NCBI RefSeq assembly: GCF_030272615.1
Contig: NC_081407.1
Coordinates: forward strand, 443,046,213 to 443,110,212
Source of the DNA: Cryptomeria japonica
Lineage: Eukaryota; Streptophyta; Pinopsida; Cupressales; Cupressaceae
Direction of reading: 5' to 3'
Length of the DNA stretch: 64,000 nucleotides
The notes under the pieces were generated by a model. The model was given only the letters and a program-made list of their open reading frames with translations, was not told the DNA's origin and did no database searches. Both the position numbers and the translations under genes were made by a program. This document shows, in pieces, positions 56,100 through 64,000 of the stretch; within the stretch, counting starts at the first letter, position 1, and each line of letters starts with the position of its first letter.

Positions 56100-57370
56100 A
56101 CAAAATTGAAAAAACCCAAGCACATGAAGAGAACCCCGAATCGAATCCGAATAAGCCTAACACCATTAATACCAAAAATATTCCGGAATTACAGTCCAAT
56201 TAACATCAGAACAGATAATCTCACCAGGGCTAACATCTAACATGCGCCAAATAAAAGTAAACAGAAACGTAGTGCTCAAAATTTGTTAGTGCTATGAAAG
56301 GTGATTGAGGCACAATTTTTTTTTGCAGTAAGCAATTCATGAATTAAAGGATTGGCATTTTACAATACCTTCGACTCTGAAAAAGTGAACCTTCTTCTTC
56401 CAAACAGGACTGAAAATTGTGATCAGGGGAAAGTTTCAGAGGATAAATTTCATGGCACGACCACCAAGATAATATTTAGTTGTGACTACGTTTAATTTTG
56501 TATTATTGAATTCAATATAATTTCTGTATTATTGAATTCAACATAATTTCTCTCTTTCCTACTGTTTTCAATTTGTTCTGTTTATAATTACGTTGGGAAG
56601 AGAAGCTTAAAACTATGGGGAAAGGAAGCTTAAGACTGAATTTTTAATACAAGATTTTTTCTCTTATAATTAATAAATGATTAGAGCTGTTTGTTTATTT
56701 TTTATTTGTTTTTTTATGTTTTTTTAAGTGTAATAAAAAATATAATTATATAATGATAGCTTGGAAGAGAAGTTAGGGGAGAAAAGCTTGAAATTATGAA
56801 TTTTTAATGAAAGTTTTTTCTTTCTTTATTTGTATAGATTATTTTATTATTATTGAAAATAAAATAGAAATATAATTATAATAATAATAGTTTGGAAGAG
56901 AAGTTAGGGAAGGAAAGTTTAACGTTATGAATTTTTTATTTAAAATTTTTAATTAGGAAATAATTAGAAATGCTTTTGTTTATAGGGGGAAAGAGTTGAT
57001 TCTTTCATCAATTTGTAAGAATGTCAATGGACCCTTGGTTTGGTGAAGTTGAATGGCTTCAAATGAGCCCACCAAAGATCAAGTCTTGTTGAGTGCAAGG
57101 CTTCAACATCATAAGGGATGAGGCTGAGATCATGCCCCAAGCGAATTTGGCGGAATGGGTACCCCTCAATTCTTGGCTCTTAGTTAAAGAGGTTTCAACC
57201 TATATGTTTGTGCTCCCATATTAAGTGGCTAAAACTATTTTGTGAAGGCCCTCGTTGGGTTGGTGTGCTCACGGGCTTTGTGCCCTTGCTGGGTTGTCGT
57301 GCTCGCAAGTCTAAACCTCCATAAAAATAAAAATAAAGCATATAAGAAATTATAAAGTGAAAGATACCCT
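56100..57370. other. Non-coding DNA upstream of the MGST3-like exon
   Basis: 56100-56460 has more balanced composition and may be former 5' untranslated or promoter DNA of the exon at 55934-56019. 56590-56970 contains three rough repeats starting ttggaagagaagttagggga (about 56592, 56761, 56891). The piece 57040-57350 has two short near-repeats (cgttgggttggtgtgctcac and tgctgggttgtcgtgctcgc). No intact gene. Confidence 0.45.
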
Positions 57371-57374
57371 AGAG

Positions 57375-57737
57375 GGATCATGGAAATTGAATTTTGATGG
57401 GACTACGAAAACAACCCACATCCTAAAAGGTAAGAAGTATCATAAGGGACACCGATGGTGATCTCTTCTTTGCAACCTCAAAAAATTGAACTAATAATAA
57501 GGTAGGTGTGTAATAAATATAGTATAGATTGAAGGTGTTTCCATGGTGGTAGTCAATATTGTGAAAGGAAAAGGCTCTCTAAACCAGAGAATTGAGAACG
57601 TCTTGCAAAAGGCATGACCACTACTCGACTCTTTTGTAACATACTATATCCAACATAGAGACACAAATAAGGATGGAGACTTTCTTGTCAACTTTATTAT
57701 AGACAATAAAGAAGGAAAACGGCTATCAAACCTCTAG
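57375..57737 (+). pseudogene. LINE RNase H domain relic
   Basis: The reading in shifting frames is GSWKLNFDGTTK, IIRDTDGDLFFATSKN, stop, TNNKVGV, IEGVSMVVVNIVKGKGSLNQ, RIENVLQKA, stop, then YIQHRDTNKDGDFLVN. This is the order of motifs in the RNase H-like domain at the C-terminus of plant LINE ORF2 (also found as RVT_3 proteins): the FDG Asp, the RD-DG strand, the TNN motif, the E-G-S helix, and the final HRxxNKxxDFLAN-like motif. At least two stops and two frameshifts are present. The segment with the TNN motif to the E-G motif is shortened. It is a dead 5'-truncated LINE piece. Confidence 0.75.
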
Positions 57738-59839
57738 GATGCACCAAGACATCAATGCTTGGGCCAAGAGCAAGTCTCCAATCAAATTAAACATCAAACT
57801 TTCAAAATTGGTGCTCAGTTGATGAATACAAAATTGTTAGGTGTTGATGATTTCTAACATGCAAGCCATGCTTCTCAAGGTTATGTTCTCGTTTGCTACC
57901 ATTTGCATCTAATCTCCATTATGCAATTAATTTGTTCACCTCAATAATTAGTTCACTTTCTTCACGTGTACTAGTAATCTTACCCACAAAAGATGTTGTG
58001 CAAATTCTTTAAAGGGCCTTTTGTAGAAATAGGAGCTTTAAGCTAACAATAACTATGTGAAAAAGAAGACCAAAACATGTGATGTTGCTCCTAGCTTGTA
58101 ATGCGTTGATAAAATCCTGATATTTCATTGATAAAACAATGGGTCTGGATGTGTCTATATACACATCAATACACAATACAATGGAAGTTGACCTGGAACA
58201 TATCCAAAGGAGGTCGAGCTAAATAAGGAACTTAGCCTAAAATTCACTAGAAGGTCCTTAGAAAAGAGCACACGCTCCAACATCATTACCCCCATGAAAT
58301 ACGAATAGAATTGTAATAAATGCTTGGTGCATCCTAAGGGCTAAATACCCATTTCCTCTTCGAAGTGTAATTTCGACAAACAAAAAAGGCTTGTTAAGTT
58401 TTTTATGGAAGAAAAAATCTTATAATTATGATTTTTCTTTTATAGAAATTTTTTTTCAACAATTAATAAGGATTTTCTATTTAATTTTTATATTGTAATA
58501 GAAATATGGAATAGTATAATTGATATTTTATTTGTTTGTTGTAATTATTAGTATTTGTATAGAAGGGTTGCAAGGATCACATTGATAAATAAATAAAAAT
58601 TGTAAGTTAATACGATTCAATTTGTGCATATATGACCTTATTTTGATTTAAAATAACTTATTTGTGAGCCAAAATTATTCACAACAAAAAACAATTGAAA
58701 TTTACAACATTAAAACTATTAAGGTTTTCTAAGTAAAACTAACCTTAAAAAGAAATGTTTACAAACATCCATTAAATTTGCCTTATATAGAAAAAAGTTT
58801 TGTAAGTCTTAGTTTAAATTATCTAAAAGAGTGAACTATTATTAATGAAGGCAAACATATGAGTGATTTAACCACGCAAAATAAAGAGATATTTGGAGTT
58901 TGGGCCAATTTTGTATTGCAAACAAAATTATACACAAGAATGAGATATATGTTGATATAAATTTGTACCCTAGACGAAATCTTGGTTAAAATTATCACCA
59001 ACACAAAATCTCAATAAAATTATCCACAACACATAAATATTTGTAAATAAAATTATCCTCAAGATAGAATGGCCTATGAGTCTAAGCTAAATTTTCTCCT
59101 AAAGTAGAGACATATGCAAGTTTGACCTAAATTTGCATGAAAATTAAATGCATGCAAGTACAATATCTAATGAACTTACAATTGATGTTATGGATTTTTT
59201 AATTGTCATCATGTTGGCCTAAGTATCACGCTTGGAAACCACCACATCGAAATCAGAGGTCAAGAGAATGTTCTTTAATCGTTAATTATGTTTCTCATAG
59301 AGCTCTCTATGTAAATATGAGGTCCTTCCATGTTCCCCTTCTCTATGGCTAATGGAGGTGATTTGAGTTAGAAACATCTAATTCATCATCGACCTCTCAA
59401 TGTTCCCTCATTAAATTCATCAATCTTAAACCCAAAATTAATCCACCCAAGCCTTGAAAAATAGACTATTAAATTGCAAGAAGTCTATACTTTTCAAACA
59501 CACAAATCCTTCGTTTAACAAATAAAAACACAATTGTTAGTCTTTGCCTATATAGGAAGAGACTTATGTTTTTGCCTCAATACAAGGGTATTAGTGCTAC
59601 GTTGGTAAGCATATAGGAGGGAAAGTGTAGACTTATACCAAAGTTCAATTTTTCCAAGTTTTTCACTACCTAAAAAATTATGGTTTATTTGGCTGGTGTT
59701 TGGGCAATGTGTATTTTCCTAGGGTTTACATTTCCTATAAAATCTTTCAAGAAGACTATTCAATGGGCAAAAGAGCGAGAGGGAAAATGTAGACTTACAC
59801 TTTGAAATGTAAACATATATTAAAGGATATCAAATTTGA
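57738..59839. other. AT-rich DNA, no recognised gene
   Basis: I see no coding region. A poly(T)/A-rich stretch at 58395-58560 resembles the repeat at 56590-56970 in style. The piece 58085-58380 has a more even composition but no frame or known motif. Confidence 0.45.
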
Positions 59840-61400
59840 CACAAATTCTCTGACACCGCCTCATTTATAAATCATGTTTTAACATATTTACAAATTTCAA
59901 ATTAAACAAGAAAAAGTTACATTACCTTTCTAAAAGCTACCCAAATGCATTGAAATCATTTTCATTTTAACAAATACCTCATTACTACACATTTGATCAT
60001 CTTACAACAATGTCAATGCATACAATAATTATAACACATACAAATTACCAATCCTTTATTTTTATAAAATAGAAATAGAAAGAAAAAGGATCTCAAATCT
60101 ACCTTCATCTTGAACTCAAAGCAAATTAAAAAACTTTTTAAAATACATTTACACTTACGAAAAGGAATAACTATGCAACTTGCAACATTTACGACTTAAC
60201 AAGAACTCTATCTAAGCTCAAGAAAATCAATGCCATCCAAGCTCCAAAGGCTCCAAAATGAACAAACTTTAATAGATATTGAAGGAACTTATTTCAAAAC
60301 CATATGATATGTAAACCTTGAGGTAAGAGAATACACAAGGAATCAAGTTTTCACAAAATATAGACTTGTTACCATGTGGACAACACAAAAAGATCACAAA
60401 GAGGATAGTTTTCACACAAGAATCAACTCTTTGATTCTTCTAAACAAGGGAGTTGAAAGGGTTCTAAACCCTTTAAGAGACTTATATTTGGCATTCCAAA
60501 ATCATTTAGAACAATTGTCATTTGGACATTTAATCCACCAACATTTCCACAAATATTTTTATATATGATCAATAATAGATAAATCGCATATCAACAACTT
60601 TGAATCAAAACCAAACCACTTAACACATCTATGTATCATGTGTCAATCAATAACATAATTATCAATGCTCTCCTTCTCCATAGAAATGCAAAAAAATGAA
60701 TAATAAATATATATAACAATATAATCTTTCACTAGACACTCGACACGCCGAAACAAAAGTCATTTAAGCAAAAGGGTAAAACCTTATTTTTTATCTCCTC
60801 ATATTTATGCATAAAAGAAATTAGAAAATAACAAAAGACTTTTTTGAAAGATTTAACTCTTTCCTCCTCCATACTCGTAATGCTCCAAAGAAATCTAAAA
60901 CCTCCTAAAATTTGTCTGCCAACTCTTTTAAGAATTCTCTCTCTTTAAAAGAAACTCCAAGTATATTTTCCAAAAATGAAAAAAAATTAATCCTACAAAA
61001 ATTGGAATTAAAGTATATTTTGGAGTAAACACTCCCCTCCACCCAATAGGATAGAATCACATGATACCCCTCACCTATGCAATCAAACACTCCCCTCCAC
61101 CCAATAGGATAGAACCACATGATACCCCTCACCTATGCAATCAAACACACTTGAATTAAATGAAACTTAAACTTATCATGTGAATCTACATGGGCTATTC
61201 ATATCCAAGTATGGTGAAGTGGACTATACTCCAATTATCCTTTCCATTAATATGTAAGAGAGTAGAGTTAACAACCTTGCTAGAGTCATCCATATTCTAA
61301 GTTCCCAAATGGTACCAAAGGCCTCCTTAGATACTCAAATATCCTAATTCAAGTATCCTAATTTGAGTATCCTATCCATAGGTACTAGGGTTGGAGTTCC
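59840..61400. repeat. Dispersed repeat, copy 2
   Basis: The order of words matches 38870-40540 in the same orientation, with many point changes and small insertions. Copy 2 carries an extra 58-base tandem duplication at 61027-61142. Confidence 0.65.
61027..61142. repeat. 58-base tandem duplication
   Basis: Two nearly perfect units of aaacactcccctccacccaa followed by taggatagaa(t/c)cacatgatacccctcacctatgcaatc; one base differs. Only one unit is present at the matching place in copy 1 (about 40214). Confidence 0.92.
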
Positions 61401-63437
61401 AAAAATGTATAAATACTTAAAAAATGAACATTTTCAAGCCTCTAAAACTACTTATTAAAGATAAATTCAGAATTTCATTTCAGAAAAAGAAAAAAAAAAC
61501 ATATAATTTGCCTTGCAACCAATTAAAAAAACAAAAATAGAATATAAATACTAGGGGAAACAACATGGTTTCATGAAGGTGGTCTTAGCCACACACAACC
61601 AAGACATCTTGGTTCATTGGAATAACATGAAAAAAATATAATTACTCCATGATATATATGAGTTAGTAATTAGGGTCCACTTACCGACCTACACACCCAA
61701 TTAACAAATCAGATTATATAGCCAAAACACAATATAATAGTTTCACTATTCACAAATAAAAATAAACTAACTTCCCATGTTTCTTGAATCACAACTCTCA
61801 TCACAAATATAACTCAACCGCATAATCAAAATGATTAAATTGTCTCATGCACAATCATATAACTAAATCACTTCATATACAACCATATAATTCACAACAT
61901 TAATCAATATTAATTTTCACAAAATTCATTATTTACAATTAGCCTATTTTTTATTTTTAAAATAATACCATTTTCTAAATTGATACTAACATCTAAATCA
62001 ATATTCCTTTTCCATAATTCATTGAATCAAAATTAAATGAAGAAACTATTCCAATCCATATGCAAATTAAGGTTAGTAGTATCAATGTATAAACACATCA
62101 ACCCAATAAAATTGATTTGACTGCATATAACGACCCACTAGGCCATTATGAACTATTGTATAAATAAACATTACTAGCAAACATATATTAAAATGATAAA
62201 AACAAAACAAATAAAAATCATGAAGAAATACGTTCAAGTACAAAATTCTGTCCTTCTCAGGGTAATCTGACAGTGCATCATTGAAAACTGTTATCGCATG
62301 AGTGAAAGATCATTGATAGAAAACATGCTTTCAATAGAATTTGTAAACTTATTAGCTGATTCACATTGAATAGAAGCGAGTCTAAAATGCTTAATGCATG
62401 TCAATTGAGAGCTACTTGTGAGGAAACAGAGCATTGTGTTTCAGGATGTGTAAACTACCAGATATTTCTTGAAAAGGCTCAGGCTTAAGTTCTTAATTCA
62501 CGATTGATTGTACAAGACAGAATAATGGGCAAGTAGAACAAATCAGCTGGAATAAAGGCTGAGTAGGCATCGCTTATGGCTGTGTAAATGACAGTATGAT
62601 ATCACAGCTGGCATGAGACCAGTCTTTTGAAAACACCCAGGGGAAGAAGGTTCCACTGTAGTCTCTAAATAATCAAGCATAATTGAATAGCTTTGAATCA
62701 TGTAACCTGGCATACGAAGTAAATGTATTAATTTTTTAAAGCTCCAATATGAGTGAATTATGCCTCGGTCCTTTAAGAAACTTTAAAGCTTTTTGCCTAT
62801 GCAATTTCAGTGCCCATATCATTGAGTCATGTGAATGATCTACTACTGTACCCTATCTCTCTTCTGGGCTTCCAATCTGTAGCATCACTGCATTTTGCTG
62901 AGTCACAGCTTATAAAATACAAATTCTTATTCTATTAGGTTGAAGCTCCAATAAGATATTTCAGCTAGTAAAATAGTGTAGTCCAAGCATGCAATTGAAA
63001 TCAAACATCTCTGTATAAAAGTATATTCCTATCATGCAAATGATATAGAAAAGAAATTTATTCATATTGGCCACAGAAGTAAACTTAAACTCCAGTGTAT
63101 AAATTACAGCTGTTGCAACACGTGGAGCCATATTCAATGCCCCACTGCAAAATCCTATAATACACCGTCACATATAAAGAAAAAGGAAAACTTCTAAGCA
63201 CCAAATGATCCAATGTCTGAATTTCAAATACTCAAGAAATATAATTCATCTCATCAACACAAGTGAAAGTGCTACATTATAGCATTTAACTACCATGTTA
63301 AAATCATTTCTCATTAAAAAAGTTTAAGATGTTGCTTTCTATGTAAAGTGTAAATCATTCAGCTATGGCAGGTGTTAGAAGAGAAGCTACTTCTATTGTA
63401 AAACTCTACGATTGTAGAGTTAAGTAACTATGTCAAA
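61401..63437. other. Intergenic and 3' flanking DNA of MGST3
   Basis: 61400-62250 is AT-rich with no feature. From 62250 on, composition is more even, which may reflect proximity to the MGST3 gene, but I see no additional exon on either strand. Confidence 0.4.
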
Positions 63438-63443
63438 TTTATT
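63438..63443 (-). terminator. Candidate polyadenylation signal of MGST3
   Basis: The complement reads aataaa, about 75 bases after the stop codon on the minus strand. It is the nearest perfect hexamer; longer transcripts ending further left are possible. Confidence 0.4.
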
Positions 63444-63517
63444 TCCCTTAAGAAGTTGATGCCTGCTTTTCTTTAGAAACCTTTCAAATCTAGATGGAGT
63501 CGAATGCGAAACTGCTC

Positions 63518-63602
63518 CTACTGAGGAGCTTTAAGAAGAAGACCAAATGCCAATGATAGAGTGCAGAGCATCAACCCCAAGATGGCCAAAAAGTTGAATT
63601 TC
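63518..63602 (-). CDS. MGST3: MGST3 last coding exon
   Basis: The exon begins after a good acceptor (ctttaatgttttcag) and encodes the end of the protein: KFNFLAILGLMLCTLSLAFG then LLLKAPQ and TAG at 63520-63518. It is the fourth membrane helix of microsomal glutathione S-transferase 3. It joins in frame to the exon at 63713-63816, completing a Gly codon (phase 2). The pattern GKxxFLxxLGLMxCT is characteristic of plant MGST3. No stop or shift is seen, so the gene may be functional. Confidence 0.87.
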
Positions 63603-63712
63603 CTGAAAACATTAAAGAGCAGAGAATTCAAAAGGCTTGCAATCTCAAGGCTATATAGCTGTTATATTAGAGTTTATACAAATTTAGCTGACACATGGTT
63701 GTTGACACATAC

Positions 63713-63816
63713 CCATAAGTCAATCTATTCTGAGGTTCACCAGTTGAATAGCCTGTGAAATAGGAATATCGTGCTAGGCAATAAAAGACGCCAAGAATGG
63801 ATGAGACAACAGGGTA
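63713..63816 (-). CDS. MGST3: MGST3 penultimate exon
   Basis: The exon lies between an acceptor (attgccaattgcag) and a donor (gtatgtg). It encodes YPVVSSILGVFYCLARYSYF followed by TGYSTGEPQNRLTY and two bases of a Gly codon. The GYxTGxPxxR motif is the signature of the MGST3 branch of the MAPEG family, where it lies in the loop after the third membrane helix and contributes to glutathione binding. The intron to the last exon is 110 bases (63603-63712). Upstream exons lie beyond the right edge of the window; the remaining 184 bases are intron. The enzyme is a four-helix endoplasmic reticulum membrane protein with glutathione transferase and peroxidase activity. Confidence 0.87.
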
Positions 63817-63845
63817 CTGCAATTGGCAATACACAAAGGCAATCT

Positions 63846-63927
63846 ACAGTTATAATAAAGATGCAATCATGCAAATAAAGTTCTTTACAGTTATAAAAAA
63901 GATGCAATCATGCAAATAAAGTTCTTT
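63846..63927. repeat. 41-base tandem duplication in an MGST3 intron
   Basis: Two units beginning acagttataataaagatgca and acagttataaaaaagatgca, then atcatgcaaataaagttctt, in the intron upstream of the penultimate exon. Confidence 0.92.
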
Positions 63928-64000
63928 CAAAATATCATGCTATCCAAATGACTAAAGCATGGGGAGTTCTATATTTTATTACTCAATAGATTAATGGAGC

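Noticed and set aside
60374-60568. 64-codon plus-strand frame
   Set aside because: Lies inside dispersed repeat copy 2, is not conserved as a frame in copy 1 and has no known motif.

Overview
This is repeat-dominated nuclear DNA from a plant. The low gene density, deep nesting of old and decayed LTR retrotransposons, very large Copia-type LTRs and many simple-sequence tracts suggest a large-genome seed plant; a gymnosperm is my guess, not something the sequence proves. The only host-gene sequence I recognise is at the right: the last two coding exons of a microsomal glutathione S-transferase 3 (MGST3, MAPEG family) gene on the minus strand (63518-63816), and an N-terminal MGST3-like exon on the same strand about 7.5 kb further downstream (55934-56019).

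Layout. 1-1380: low-complexity DNA with recurring palindromes. 1386-27508: one old LTR element (A) exploded by nested insertions. A Copia element (B, 1943-15517, target duplication GTATA) sits inside A's 5' LTR; a non-autonomous element (C, 3084-9826, minus strand, target duplication GTTAC) sits inside B's gag; a Ty3/Gypsy chromovirus (F, 18575 to about 25237) sits inside A's second coding region. 27509-30212: decayed coding relics, one ending in a poly(A) tract. 30218-36892: the best-preserved Copia element (E, target duplication AAGTG). 36898-42100: AT-rich DNA, then an 84-bp tandem array. 42136-45760: CT-rich microsatellites around a palindromic minisatellite. 45774-47180: a probable solo LTR. 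47435-53989: a second copy (D, target duplication GTATA) of the non-autonomous family of C. 54309-55750: an LTR plus stub of an E-like element (E2, minus). 55934-64000: the MGST3 pieces, a LINE RNase H relic and AT-rich DNA.

The most unusual content is the structural class formed by A, C and D. These elements have LTRs, a tRNA-type primer site and a polypurine tract like those of the Copia elements B and E. Their interior encodes only a coiled-coil Gag-like protein with up to four CCHC zinc knuckles, followed by a long second protein (about 1070 codons in D) of a family I cannot name. No protease, integrase, reverse transcriptase or RNase H is present. The junction between polypurine tract and 3' LTR, including an inverted repeat that brackets it, is nearly identical in the autonomous and non-autonomous elements, so mobilisation of A/C/D by Copia enzymes is a reasonable inference. 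All elements seen carry stops or frameshifts; none looks fully intact.
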